A DNA stretch of 64,000 nt from NCBI GenBank assembly GCA_002901265.1, contig PPHI01000037.1, positions 1-64,000 on the forward strand. Reading direction: 5' to 3'. Positions 1 through 9,663 of this stretch are shown here, piece after piece. A model generated the notes under the pieces. It worked only from the letters and a program-made list of their open reading frames with translations, did not search any database and was not told where the DNA came from. Positions within the stretch are counted from its first letter, which is position 1; the number at the start of each line of letters is the position of its first letter. This DNA comes from Rhodopirellula baltica (lineage in GTDB: Bacteria > Planctomycetota > Planctomycetia > Pirellulales > Pirellulaceae). A program made the position numbers and the translations under genes.

Positions 1-171
1 GGGGCAGGCCGGAGCCTGAGGGCAGTGCGTAACAAGGCGGGAGCCTTGTCACGAGTTTTTGTTGGGGTTCAGGCTTTGGTCGTTCGATTGCAAAAGCCTT
101 GCTGGTGGTGGTGATGGCGGCAGGCGGAGCCTGCATTGCAGTTCGTAACAAGGCGGGAGCCTTGTCACGAG
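1..171. repeat. Dispersed paired-hairpin repeat, two tandem copies
   Basis: Two copies of a unit about 116 bp long are visible. Each contains the near-palindrome GTAACAAGGCGGGAGCCTTG, a stem AACAAGGC/GCCTTGTT-like around a GGGA loop. A second small stem GCAGGC-tcc-GCCTGC lies about 12 bases from it and is intact in the second copy. The same unit occurs three more times at 26991-27338. The block ends against the stop codon of ribBA (minus strand, 172-174), so it could also act as a transcript-end structure for that gene. There is no transposase and no target duplication that I can see. It resembles REP/MITE-type intergenic elements, but I do not recognise a named family. Confidence 0.85.
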
Positions 172-1449
172 TTAACTTAACTCTGGCAATTTGTGTCCCA
201 TCTTGTCCCGTTTGGTCTTCAAGTACTGTTTGTTGTGCTCGTTGACCGGTGGGACGATCGGAACTTGATCGACCAGTTTTAAGTCGAAACCACGTAGGTT
301 GAACGCTTGCTGCTTCTTGGGATTGTTAGTCAGCAATCGGACTTCGCTGATGCCGAGGTCCTTTAGGATCTGCAACCCAACGCCGTAGTCACGCATGTCG
401 GCTTTGAATCCCAACGCGTGGTTGGCTTCGACCGTGTCCATGCCTTGGTCTTGCAAGGCATAGGCTTTGATTTTTTCTGCCAGTCCGATTCCGCGGCCTT
501 CTTGTGGCAAGTACACCAAGGCACCACGACCTTCGGCCGCGATCATCTCCAGTGCCATGTGAAGTTGGTCACCGCAGTCACACCGGAGCGACGAAATTAG
601 GTCACCGGTGAAGCAACTGCTGTGCATTCGCACGAGTGGCGGCAGCTGGCCTTCTTCGTCGTGTGCCAAGTCGCCAAGGACAAGGGCAATCGGTTCTTGG
701 GCTTCGAAGTCGACCGAGTAAACGATGATATCGAACTTGCCATATTTGGTCGGCAGCTGCGAATGGGCGGCTCGGCTGACCAATTTTTCGCTGACGCGGC
801 GGTGAGCGATCAACTGTTCGATGCTGACAATTTTCAGCGAATGCTTTTCGGCGATTTGGATCAATTCAGCGCGGCTCGCGCGGTCGCCTTCGTCGTTCAA
901 AATTTCGCACAGCACACCGGCCGGTTGCAGCCCAGCCATCCGTGCGAGGTCGACGGACGCTTCGGTGTGGCCGGCACGACGCAAGACGCCGCCTTTCTTT
1001 GCAATCAAAGGGTAGACGTGACCTGGGCGAACGAAGTCTGCGACCTGGCAATCTGGGTTGGCCATTCGCATGATCGTTTCGCTGCGTTCGGCCGCTGTGA
1101 TGCCGGTGCGAGCGGTGGCGATGTCAATCGGGGTGACGAACGCAGTCCGCAGGGGGGCGTTGTTGTCGTTGACGACCGGCGTCAACTCAAGTTTCTTGCC
1201 GACCTCGGGAAGGATCGGGACGCAGAGTTGGCCGCGTCCGCTGAGCATGAAGTTGACGACTTCGGGTGTGGCTTTTTCCGCCGCACATACGAAATCGCCC
1301 TCATTCTCGCGGTCTTCGGCATCGACGACGATGACGACTTCGCCACGCCGAATCGCCTCGACCGCTTCGGGGATCGAGTTGAGGCACAGGTCGTCGCTGT
1401 TTTCAGAGGCCAGCGGGTCAATCGACAACGAATCGTTTTCAGGCATCAT
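172..1449 (-). CDS. ribBA: Bifunctional 3,4-dihydroxy-2-butanone-4-phosphate synthase / GTP cyclohydrolase II
   Basis: Catalyses the two entry reactions of riboflavin synthesis: ribulose 5-phosphate to 3,4-dihydroxy-2-butanone 4-phosphate, and GTP to the pyrimidine precursor. It is a cytosolic protein of 425 residues, normal for RibBA. The N-terminal RibB half shows the acidic metal/substrate motif DAEDRENEGD and the later RAGHTEASVDLA. The C-terminal RibA half shows the zinc-cysteine cluster in SLRCDCGDQL, PQEGRGIGL and LLTNNPKK. The gene starts with a double ATG at 1444-1449. Either could be used, and no strong Shine-Dalgarno is seen. It is divergent from the esterase at 1547, and its stop abuts the repeat block. 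No FMN riboswitch was recognised upstream. Confidence 0.97.
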   Translation of the reverse strand: MMPENDSLSIDPLASENSDDLCLNSIPEAVEAIRRGEVVIVVDAEDRENEGDFVCAAEKATPEVVNFMLSGRGQLCVPILPEVGKKLELTPVVNDNNAPLRTAFVTPIDIATARTGITAAERSETIMRMANPDCQVADFVRPGHVYPLIAKKGGVLRRAGHTEASVDLARMAGLQPAGVLCEILNDEGDRASRAELIQIAEKHSLKIVSIEQLIAHRRVSEKLVSRAAHSQLPTKYGKFDIIVYSVDFEAQEPIALVLGDLAHDEEGQLPPLVRMHSSCFTGDLISSLRCDCGDQLHMALEMIAAEGRGALVYLPQEGRGIGLAEKIKAYALQDQGMDTVEANHALGFKADMRDYGVGLQILKDLGISEVRLLTNNPKKQQAFNLRGFDLKLVDQVPIVPPVNEHNKQYLKTKRDKMGHKLPELS

Positions 1450-1546
1450 TCAATATGGGACTGGGCGAATTTGAACGCACCACTATTATACGACCAGGGC
1501 ACCACGACTAGATGGGAAGTGACATTAAAGCGCGGACGAACGCCAA

Positions 1547-2532
1547 ATGAATGGAATTCGAATCAGACACTGGTTGTCGCCGTTGGTGACCGGCTTCGTA
1601 ATTAGTTGGACGTGTGTTTCGGCAAATTTCACGGCGCGCGCCACCGCTAGTGAATTCAAGTTGCTCTCCGACCTGCAGTATGACCAAGTCGGTGAGGAAC
1701 ATCAGGGACATGCGGGGTTGCTGGATGTCTATTTACCCCAAGCCTCCACTTCCGCGGCAATTGATTCCGGATCTGCCACGGATGTTTCACAGCCACGCCG
1801 TACCGGTGAGCCCAATACACGTCGTCCCGTCGTTCTGGTCGTCCACGGCGGAGGATGGATGACAGGTGACAAGTGGACCATGTATCGACATGCCAGTGAG
1901 TTGGCCAAGCGAGGGATCGCGGCCGTGTCGATCAATTACCGTTTGGCGCCAAATCCAAGTTTCCTGATCAAGTGGACGATCTCCGTATGGCCTTGGTTTG
2001 GATCCACGAGCACGCCGAAGAATATCACTTCGATCTCGATCGCGTCGGGCTCTACGGCTACTCCGCCGGTGGCCACTTGGTTTCTCTCGTTGCGACTTTG
2101 GCGGACGAGCCCTGGGAACGCGTCCAAGACACGACCACGTGGGACCAAAATGACGGGCGTTGGAAACAAATTCCGTCCATTACCGCAGTCTGTGCCGGCG
2201 GGCCGCCAACCGATTTCCGAAACATGCCGCCAGAAAGTCTCGCGCTATCGTACTTCTTGGGCGGGACACGAAAGCAAATGCCTTCGACATACATCGCCGC
2301 ATCACCGATCTGCTTTGCTTCGGCCGAAGACCCCGTTTTCAAAATCATCCACGGCGAAGAAGACGTGTTAGTCGCGTTGTCCAATGCGACCGACTTTCAC
2401 CAGGCCTTGTTGGATGCCAACGTCGATTCGATGCTGCAAACCCTGCCAAACAAAGGCCATCTGATGGCATTCTTCAGTGGGCAATTGACTGACGGTGTAA
2501 TCGGTTTTTTCACCGAACGGCTAAAGCCTTAG
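1547..2532 (+). pseudogene. Secreted alpha/beta-hydrolase (BD-FAE/carboxylesterase type), frameshifted
   Basis: A secreted serine esterase/lipase-like protein read in two frames. The first frame, from ATG 1547, gives a signal peptide, then the oxyanion motif HGGGW and SINYRLAP. The second frame gives FPDQVDDLRMAL, the nucleophile elbow GYSAGG, the acidic residue in HGEEDVLV and the catalytic His in NKGH, ending at 2532. The join is at about 1950. Adding one base in GCGCCAAATCC restores YRLAP-KSKFPDQVDDL, the usual family sequence, so one base has been lost. Without repair the first frame runs on with unrelated residues and lacks the nucleophile. All catalytic residues survive, so this is a recent mutation or a sequencing error. 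Family members deacetylate polysaccharides or hydrolyse small esters; the substrate is unknown here. Confidence 0.85.
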
Positions 2533-2762
2533 AGCGTCCCGCAGATTCAGCCGGTTTGCAATAAAGTGTGCAGTCTCGGCGCGCTTTAGGAGGATGCGGA
2601 CAAATCGGCAGGCTGTTTGTTCGGATTGACCTGCGCATTGCTAGCTCGCCCCCCGGCAAAGTTTGCCTAACCGGTGCGACAGAGACAATGAATCGTTCCG
2701 CCAAATCACGTATGACCGGATGTCGATGAAGACCACTAGGTTGGTCTCATTCCCATCGCATC

Positions 2763-5700
2763 GTGGTATTCGTGAAAGCTCTGCCGCTCGCATCTGCTCG
2801 CTTGAAATTGTGTTTCGCCGCCGCAGTCCTCGTGATTGTGATTGCTGGTGGTTGTTCGCGTGCGTTTTACCGTCGCCAAGCGGATACCGATGTGTATTCG
2901 CTGTACGCCGAAAAACGTGCCGAAGAAGCCTATGTGATTCCGCAGCTACCGGGGATTCAAGTTGATCCGAGGTCGCGTTTCTTCGATCCGTCACCCGACG
3001 ACTGCCCGGAGTTACCGATCCCCGAGCCGACGCTTTATGGTTATTCGTTACCGCCACTCGCCACCGGCGATCCTTACGTGGCTCCTGGTACGATGGAGAC
3101 GTTATCCGATGAGCCGGAGTCTGAAATGATCGAGTCATCGGAAGCACCCGAGGGTGATTCCGGTGAAGAGTTGTTTCCGCCAGTGGTTACGCCAGAAGAG
3201 CTGCCGGAAGAATTGAACCAGCCTGAGACGGACTTGGCATCGTTCGAGACTCCGGCAAACGATCTCGATTCAGAGATCGAACGAAAGGTTGCCGAACGTC
3301 GTCAAGCGACTGAACTGGCATCGGGCGAACACTTCGCAACCTTGCTGACGCAATTCGCGAATGAAGCGTCTGGTGCCGAAGCAGCTGCTGAAGAAGGGGA
3401 CGTCGAGGCAGGCGACCAAGCGTCGATTGGGATGCAGCGAGACGACGAAGAAGACGGGAATCTTCGCATCGTTCCGATCCCTCCAGAATTTTGGGACAAG
3501 CTGCCGGAATCTTGCTTGCGACGCATGATGGAATTTGATTCTGCTCGGCAGGAATATCAGCGAACCTATCGAAACGAAGCGGCCGGTCGGATTGAATCGT
3601 TGCGCAGCGACGCGCCGCGATTGACATTGCCGATGATTGCCGAGTTGTCGACCTTCAACAACCGTGCACTGCAAACCCAAAAAGAAACGCTTTATCGCGT
3701 CGCGCTTTCGTTAACCGCGCAGCGATACGAGTACCTGTTGCGACCTGTCCGTCGCGGAAATGGAACTGGCACCACCTACCAATACTTTCGGTCTGATAGT
3801 ACCAGCCAAACTGGCGTGACTGTCCCGACGGGCGTCTCGGTTTCGCGAACGACGGCGACCGCAGGGCAATTCCTTTCCAGCTTCGCCAACGATGTTGTTT
3901 TGACGTTCAATGGTCCGCAAGGATTCTCGGCGAACATCGCTTCCGAATTGTTGATCAACTTTCAACAGACGATCTTCCAGCGTGATATCGTCTTCGAAAG
4001 CTTGACCCAATCGGAACGCAATGTCATCTACGCAGCCCGCGACTATATCCGGTTCCAACGCACGCTGTTTGTCAGCTTAGCCGAGCGATACTACCGATTG
4101 CTGTTGACCTATCGTCAGATCGAAATCAGTTCTCTGGACTACTTCAGCAACCTGCGAGCGTTCTTGCAGGGCCGCGCCGAGTACTTGCAGGCCGGACGTA
4201 TTCCGCGAGTCCAAGTCGACCAGTTCGAACAGAACGCATTGAGCAGTAGCAGTTCGTTGGTTCGCGACTGTAACAACCTCGAAACGTCGCTGGACCGACT
4301 GAAGCTCGACGTCGGTTTGCCGCCGGAGATGGCGTTGAATTTGAACCTCGAGGAACTGGAAACACTAACGGCAAGCGATTCGCTAACGGTGACACGTCAG
4401 TTGGTGACTCGAACCCGTCGGTCATTGCTGGATGCAGAAGGGGCACAGCTTTCCGATCGAAATGCGGCCGTGAATGGTGCGATCGTGTTGATCCGTCGCC
4501 TCGAAGAAACATTGCAAGCCCGTCGCGAAATCCAAGGTACCAGCGAGCCGACAGAGGCTGAATTGCAGACGCCACGGTTGACCGCGAAGTTGCGCCTATT
4601 AGAAGCACGCTTGCAATCCGACGCGCTCAAGCAGGACCGTGATCGTCTGTTGAAAGCAGACACCGCGCCAGCGACTGCGTTTTATCGAACCGTCGACCTA
4701 GTCGATTCGCTAATGCTGCAAGTGCAGCGGGCCCTCAACTACGATGCGATCGTTAGCGAAGAAAACAGTGGCATTATCGGTGAAGAGGCAGCTCAGCTGA
4801 ACGTCGACAGCCGTACCGTTGATGCGACTTATGAAACGCTGGACCAGTTGGTTCTTAGTTGGAAAACGGCGGAAGCAAATCAAAACTTTGACGAGTTTGA
4901 CGATCTGGTCGATGCGATCAACCGCTTGTTGGCAGCGTCTGAAGAGTTGGCGGCAAGCCACGTTGACCGACTGGTTCCTCGGGACCCGAAGGAACTGGAC
5001 AGCGAAATCCAAGCGACGATTTCTGAATCGATCGGGTTGGTCGATCAAGTCGAAACAAGCGACCTCGGTGGCTTGGATCCGGTCGATGTCGAAACCGATC
5101 AGGCAATGTTGTTGGCGTTGTATCAGCGTCTTGATTTGGCCAATCAGCGTGGCGATTTAGCTGACGCGAGACGTCAGATCAAGTTGGCCGCAGACAACTT
5201 GCGATCGATCTTGGATTTGAACGTGACTCACCGATTATTCACCAACCGCAATATCATCAATAACTTTGAATCGAGTGCGGACGGTTCGAACACGCGGCTT
5301 AGTTTCTCACTCGATACGCCGTTGAATCGACGACTGGAACGGAACACTTATCGGGTCGCATTGATCGACTATAACCGCACCCGCCGTGCGTTGATCGAAC
5401 AAGAAGACAACATCAAGTTTGCGATCCGCGAAGACTTGCGTCAGTTACGATTGCGACGCAACCAATTCGAGATCTCCGTTGCTCGGGCCGCACTCGCTTA
5501 TGAACGGGTCGTCAGTACGCGATTGCAGCTACAGCTGTCGGTCGGCAACGTGGTTGCCCGTGACTTTTTGGAAGCACAGCAAGCGTTCACATCGGCACTA
5601 AATTCAGTCGCGTCGGATCATATCTCGTTCATCCTTGAACGGATCGCGTTGTTCCTTGATACCGAATCGATTCGCCTTAATGAATACGGTTACTGGGACG

Positions 5701-5822
5701 AAACGCGTGATGATCGTGTCGTGTTGCCGGCGGTTCCTGATTTCTATGACATGAACCCGAACCCCTATGGGCGTTTGCCCGCGTGCCTGAAGTACAGCGA
5801 TGAAATCCGCCAAAACCACTAA
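2763..5822 (+). CDS. Large TolC-family outer-membrane efflux-like protein
   Basis: A 1019-residue envelope protein. The N-terminus has a hydrophobic stretch ending in AGGCS, which could be a lipoprotein signal, although the lipobox lacks the usual Leu at -3. About 250 acidic, proline-rich residues follow. The rest is long alpha-helical sequence with heptad character and repeated RRxLLxAE-like segments, ending in a clear TolC-like region (DTPLNRRLERNTYRVALIDY and LQLSVGNVVARDFLEAQ). Classical TolC monomers are about 450-500 residues, so this one is roughly twice as long, with an added N-terminal domain and a central insertion. The predicted start is GTG at 2763; GTG at 2772 is equally possible. 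It overlaps the downstream porin gene by 23 bases, so they form one transcription unit. No HlyD or RND partner is adjacent. The outer-membrane efflux role is inferred from fold signature and context. Confidence 0.75.
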   Translation: MVFVKALPLASARLKLCFAAAVLVIVIAGGCSRAFYRRQADTDVYSLYAEKRAEEAYVIPQLPGIQVDPRSRFFDPSPDDCPELPIPEPTLYGYSLPPLATGDPYVAPGTMETLSDEPESEMIESSEAPEGDSGEELFPPVVTPEELPEELNQPETDLASFETPANDLDSEIERKVAERRQATELASGEHFATLLTQFANEASGAEAAAEEGDVEAGDQASIGMQRDDEEDGNLRIVPIPPEFWDKLPESCLRRMMEFDSARQEYQRTYRNEAAGRIESLRSDAPRLTLPMIAELSTFNNRALQTQKETLYRVALSLTAQRYEYLLRPVRRGNGTGTTYQYFRSDSTSQTGVTVPTGVSVSRTTATAGQFLSSFANDVVLTFNGPQGFSANIASELLINFQQTIFQRDIVFESLTQSERNVIYAARDYIRFQRTLFVSLAERYYRLLLTYRQIEISSLDYFSNLRAFLQGRAEYLQAGRIPRVQVDQFEQNALSSSSSLVRDCNNLETSLDRLKLDVGLPPEMALNLNLEELETLTASDSLTVTRQLVTRTRRSLLDAEGAQLSDRNAAVNGAIVLIRRLEETLQARREIQGTSEPTEAELQTPRLTAKLRLLEARLQSDALKQDRDRLLKADTAPATAFYRTVDLVDSLMLQVQRALNYDAIVSEENSGIIGEEAAQLNVDSRTVDATYETLDQLVLSWKTAEANQNFDEFDDLVDAINRLLAASEELAASHVDRLVPRDPKELDSEIQATISESIGLVDQVETSDLGGLDPVDVETDQAMLLALYQRLDLANQRGDLADARRQIKLAADNLRSILDLNVTHRLFTNRNIINNFESSADGSNTRLSFSLDTPLNRRLERNTYRVALIDYNRTRRALIEQEDNIKFAIREDLRQLRLRRNQFEISVARAALAYERVVSTRLQLQLSVGNVVARDFLEAQQAFTSALNSVASDHISFILERIALFLDTESIRLNEYGYWDETRDDRVVLPAVPDFYDMNPNPYGRLPACLKYSDEIRQNH

Positions 5823-7275
5823 GGACAGTCATTGGAGGCAGGCGATTTGGTTGGCGGGCTGGATCGCTTGGACATTCACTACTGCGGCGAATGCACAAGA
5901 GATGCAATCGCTGCCGAATGGCGAGCCGGAATCCAGTGCCGAGTTGCGTCTGTCGACGCTCGAGGATCAGCTCGCATCACTTCAGTTGCGGCTGGACGAG
6001 GCTGCCCAAACGGTTCCCGTGGTCAATCAGGCGAGTTGCCCGATCGGACCGCCCGCTTGCGATTCGATATCGGAAACGACCCACCACGTGGTCTATGACG
6101 GCGGGTTTGTGCTGCGTCCGCTGCAGCCCAGTAAAACCCCATTCGAATTGAAGTTCGAATTCCATAACCAGTTCCGCTATACCGGATTCGAATCCAAGTA
6201 CGAATCAACGACGGGTGTAACGGGGCTGACCTTCCAAACGCCGGACCGGAATGATTTCAATATCAACCGCGGCCGATTGGTGTTTTCCGGGTACGCTTTC
6301 GATCCCAGTTTGCAGTACTACGTCAACATCGATTACAGCACCGTGGCGACGGATTCGATCGAGCCGCTGTTGGCTTGGATCTCGTTCGACCACGGCGAAG
6401 CGATGAAGTTGTACTTGGGCTTGGGCAAGGTACCAGGGACTTGGGAGTGGCAGCAGACTTCGCGATACACGCTGGGGATCGACCGCTCGCTTGCGACGAC
6501 GTTCTTTCGGCCGTCGATCAGCGCTGGTGTCTGGGCAAGTGGCGAGCCGCTGGAGAACTTGCACTACACCGCCTTTGTTGGCGACGGATTTAATACGCTA
6601 ACATTGCGTCCCAGTGAGCTGGATACGCAACTGGTGTACTCGGGCATGACATGGTGGGAGCCGCTCGGCAAGTTTGGTGTTGGATTCTCTGATATCGAAA
6701 CTCACCAAACACCAGTGGTGCGCATTGGGCATGCGTTGACGACAACACGCAACGAAAGCAGCGTCGATTCGAATCCCGGTGTGGAAGCGACAGTGATTCG
6801 ACTAAGCGACGGGACGCGGTTGATTGACCCGAATGCGTTGGTTGCCGGAACGCGCGTCAGCGAATTTGACCTGTGGCTTTACAGTGTCCACATGGGGATC
6901 AAGCATCGCGGATTCAGTTTGAGCGGCGAGTATTACGTTCGGCATCTGCGCAACATCCAACTAAACAGTAATCAGCCAAACAGTGGCAACCGTCACGGTT
7001 CGATTGTTGATGTTGGCTTCTTCGCTCAGGCGGGCGCGTTTGTTGTTCCAAAGAAACTGGAAGCATTCACCCGAGGTTCGCTCGTTAATGGCGACTTCGG
7101 CTCGGGCGATGAGTTTTCAGTGGGCTGTAACTGGTACCTGTTCGGCAGTCGCTCGGCGAGAGCGACTGCTGAGGTAACGTCGATCAACGATTCACCGGCC
7201 CAGCAATCCCGGACAGGGTATGGTGCTGGGGCCAGCGGAACGTTGCTGCGATTACAGCTTTGGACGATGTTCTAG
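5800..7275 (+). CDS. Outer-membrane porin, phosphate-selective porin O/P type
   Basis: A 491-residue beta-barrel protein. It has a signal peptide ending near ANAQE, then a short coiled-coil segment (LRLSTLEDQLASLQLRLDEA) typical of planctomycete porins. The barrel contains alternating hydrophobic/polar strands, the DFNINRGRLVFSGYAFDPSL region characteristic of OprO/OprP-like porins, and a C-terminal Phe suited to BAM-dependent insertion. The gene starts inside the end of the TolC-like gene (23-base overlap), so translation is probably coupled. Its stop overlaps the convergent symporter gene by four bases. The substrate is not deducible; many members of this family are annotated phosphate-selective without test. 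Confidence 0.88.
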   Translation: MKSAKTTKDSHWRQAIWLAGWIAWTFTTAANAQEMQSLPNGEPESSAELRLSTLEDQLASLQLRLDEAAQTVPVVNQASCPIGPPACDSISETTHHVVYDGGFVLRPLQPSKTPFELKFEFHNQFRYTGFESKYESTTGVTGLTFQTPDRNDFNINRGRLVFSGYAFDPSLQYYVNIDYSTVATDSIEPLLAWISFDHGEAMKLYLGLGKVPGTWEWQQTSRYTLGIDRSLATTFFRPSISAGVWASGEPLENLHYTAFVGDGFNTLTLRPSELDTQLVYSGMTWWEPLGKFGVGFSDIETHQTPVVRIGHALTTTRNESSVDSNPGVEATVIRLSDGTRLIDPNALVAGTRVSEFDLWLYSVHMGIKHRGFSLSGEYYVRHLRNIQLNSNQPNSGNRHGSIVDVGFFAQAGAFVVPKKLEAFTRGSLVNGDFGSGDEFSVGCNWYLFGSRSARATAEVTSINDSPAQQSRTGYGAGASGTLLRLQLWTMF

Positions 7276-8864
7276 CTGAAGAACTTTTTGATCGTCGCGT
7301 CACTCGGCTTCGGCGTGACCAAGGAAACGCCGACCATCACGATGAGGCAGCTCGCCAGCATTACCACGACTGGCATGACCTCGTACTCTTCGCCGCCCAA
7401 AGGCAGAATCAGGACGTATTCACGCAGGCCTTGTTGCAACGCTTGGTAGAACATGTATCCCCAGCTTGCGATTGCAGCGAGGATGCCGCAGATCGCACCG
7501 GCAGCAGTCAGCCCACGCCAGTACAGCGCCGCGAATACGATTGGGAACAGCGCGCTAAAACCGCTGAAGCACCACACGCCCATCGCAAACACGCTTTTCG
7601 GATCAAGCAAGCCGAGGGCGTACGTGATCGCCACGATCGCGATGATGAACAATCGGGTGTAAAGCACTTGTTGGGTGTCGGAGACGTTTTCCTTGCCTTT
7701 GTAGTGTGTCAAAACGTCGTTGGTGAAGATCGTTCCGATGCACAAGAACTGGCTGTCCAAGCTGCTCATGATCGCAGCCAGAATACCCGCAGCGAGCAAG
7801 CCGCCGAGGACCTTGCCGGTCTGGGTTTTGACCAGGAACGGCAGAATCGCGTTGGGGCTATTTGGCAACGGCGGTTTGGCGGGAATCAAATCGCCGGTCG
7901 CCCAGATGCCAACCAAAACACAAGGAACCCAGACGATCATGATAAACAGCGGGTGGCAAACGACGGGCACCTTGAACGTGCTGGCGCTCTTGGCGGTCAT
8001 CCAGTGTTGGAACAAGTGCGGGAACATGCCGACCGACAACGGAATCAGCAAGTAGGTAAAGAACTTCGTCTTGCTCATTTCGATCCGCGTCAGCTTTTCT
8101 GTCGGAACCGAACCGGCAAGCACTTTCAGGTTCTCCATCAAGCTGTCTTGCCCACCCAAGCGGTTTGCGATCACGTAAAACGTGACCACACCCAAGATCA
8201 TGAACACGATCGTTTGCAGGGTGTTTGCCCATGCGGTTCCACGCATACCGCCAAAGAACACGTACACCAGCACGACGACACAGATGACCAGCGACCCCAA
8301 CCAAGTCGGGATACCACCGTGCATTGCCATGATCGGTTCACCGGCGGGGTTGAGCACGGGAAACAGATCGGGCGCAAGTCCGGCGGTCAGCGATTGGACG
8401 ACGGTGCCGCTACTGATCACACCGATCAGCAAGTAAGGCACGACGAGGCCGACCAAAATTGGGAACAGCAACAGTCCGATGAAATCATTGTCCAAGCGAT
8501 CGCGGAAAAACTCGATCTGCGTGGTGTATTTGTGACGCCGGGCAAATTTCCAAACCTTGACGCCGATGATGAAGAAGCACAGCGAGTGGATGATGCCGCT
8601 ACTGCTGGCCAGCATCCCATAAACGCCAATTCCTTCTTTAAACGCTTCACCGCTACTGCCAACCAAGGCGAATGCGGTCATCGTCGTTCCGAACAGACTC
8701 ATCAGCAGCAAAAACGGGCCGATCGAATGACTGGCGACCTGGTAGTCTTCCTTGGTGCCCTTGAACAACCGGCTCGATGAGAGCCCTAGCAACAAGAGCA
8801 AACCCAAGTAGATGATGATGATGATCAGCTGTGGCAAGCCGGGGTGATCGAGTGATTCAAACAT
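7272..8864 (-). CDS. Sodium/solute symporter (SSS family)
   Basis: A 530-residue inner-membrane transporter with about 13 hydrophobic helices. It opens with an N-terminal helix LIIIIIYLGLLLLLG and contains the SSS-typical regions TTQIEFFRDR, GGMRGTAWANTLQ and the conserved AAIMSSLDSQFLCIGTIF near two-thirds of the length. It uses the Na+ gradient to import a small solute; the substrate cannot be told from sequence. The start ATG (8862-8864) overlaps the stop of the upstream DUF3311 gene as TAATG, so the pair is translationally coupled. This pairing is common (compare YhdT-PanF), and the small protein is thought to assist the symporter. Confidence 0.94.
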   Translation of the reverse strand: MFESLDHPGLPQLIIIIIYLGLLLLLGLSSSRLFKGTKEDYQVASHSIGPFLLLMSLFGTTMTAFALVGSSGEAFKEGIGVYGMLASSSGIIHSLCFFIIGVKVWKFARRHKYTTQIEFFRDRLDNDFIGLLLFPILVGLVVPYLLIGVISSGTVVQSLTAGLAPDLFPVLNPAGEPIMAMHGGIPTWLGSLVICVVVLVYVFFGGMRGTAWANTLQTIVFMILGVVTFYVIANRLGGQDSLMENLKVLAGSVPTEKLTRIEMSKTKFFTYLLIPLSVGMFPHLFQHWMTAKSASTFKVPVVCHPLFIMIVWVPCVLVGIWATGDLIPAKPPLPNSPNAILPFLVKTQTGKVLGGLLAAGILAAIMSSLDSQFLCIGTIFTNDVLTHYKGKENVSDTQQVLYTRLFIIAIVAITYALGLLDPKSVFAMGVWCFSGFSALFPIVFAALYWRGLTAAGAICGILAAIASWGYMFYQALQQGLREYVLILPLGGEEYEVMPVVVMLASCLIVMVGVSLVTPKPSDATIKKFFS

Positions 8865-9127
8865 TACGCGCCCTCCTCGGTGCTGGTGGGGGCGGTTTCC
8901 GTAGCGGCGACAGCGTCGTCATCATCCAACGGCCAAGCGATGACCGTCGCCAGCGCCCAGGTCAGAGAGGCGCCGATGGAAATACAAGCGTGCCAGAACA
9001 ATCCGATTGGCATGAAGCCGAACACGAGCGTGTCGCTTTCCCAGAACCAGTTGTCTTGATGAAGGATCAATAACAGCACCACCAGTGCTGTGATGATCCA
9101 GACTCCACGCGATGATTGACTTGACAT
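8864..9127 (-). CDS. DUF3311-type small membrane protein, symporter partner
   Basis: An 87-residue protein with two transmembrane helices (VWIITALVVLLLILHQDNWF and FGFMPIGLFWHACISIGASL) and an acidic C-terminal tail (DDDDAVAATETAPTSTEEGA). The HQDNWFWESDTLVFGFMPIGLFWH pattern fits DUF3311. A longer in-frame reading to 9328 exists, but its extra N-terminus looks non-coding, so I chose the ATG at 9125-9127. The gene overlaps the downstream sodium/solute symporter by one base (TAATG). It probably helps assemble or stabilise that transporter. Confidence 0.85.
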   Translation of the reverse strand: MSSQSSRGVWIITALVVLLLILHQDNWFWESDTLVFGFMPIGLFWHACISIGASLTWALATVIAWPLDDDDAVAATETAPTSTEEGA

Positions 9128-9663
9128 GCCGTAGGTCCGGTCGATGTTGATTGGCAGGATGAAATGGAAGGGCCCGACAGTGTACTCGGACTGGCAATGA
9201 TGATGGTAGCCGGGGAGGGCGGGCCGCAAGGTCGGATGAGTGCGAAGTCTCCCCTGAGCGGCGCCATCCGATACGCACCATTCGGTTTTGCCATGGTTCT
9301 GATCACGTTGCTGGGGTAACGCAGTCAAGCTTTACCGGCGTGCCAGCCGAATCCAACAGACGCTTCGCTGAAACCGAATTGGTCGAGGGGAGTGTGGCGC
9401 CAGCGTGCCCAAATGAAGATTGGCGGGTATTAAAGTGACAATAGCGTTTCGGGACTCTCGTCCGACAACGCGACCTTTGTAAAGAATCTGGCGACGGAAT
9501 ACCGCTAAGTCGCCAATCGTGGCTCTACAAAGGGAGTTTGCCCGGATACGCTGATTTAATTCCCCTTTCCACGACCAACTCGCCTGGCGAGCGACTGATC
9601 TCGCGTTTTTTGGCGGGTGGAATCCCATCCCGGCTTCTCGTCCGCGATTTCGCCTCCTATTGA
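9128..9663. other. Intergenic region between divergent genes, no gene seen
   Basis: 536 bases between the DUF3311 start (minus) and the RlmKL start (plus). Open frames here lack start context and any recognisable protein pattern. I see no tRNA, strong hairpin or T-run. It must hold promoters for both divergent units, but I could not place them with confidence. Confidence 0.5.

Noticed and set aside
622-1605. Plus-strand open frame of 327 codons opposite ribBA
   Set aside because: It is antisense to the clear ribBA reading, has no signal or family pattern, and its composition follows the complementary codon positions.
7260-8780. Plus-strand open frame of 506 codons opposite the symporter
   Set aside because: It is Asp/Gln/His/Arg-rich with no hydrophobic core, as expected for the complement of a membrane protein gene.
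8864-9328. Longer N-terminus for the DUF3311 protein
   Set aside because: The added residues up to 9328 are hydrophilic and His/Arg-rich without start context; the ATG at 9127 gives a normal two-helix protein.
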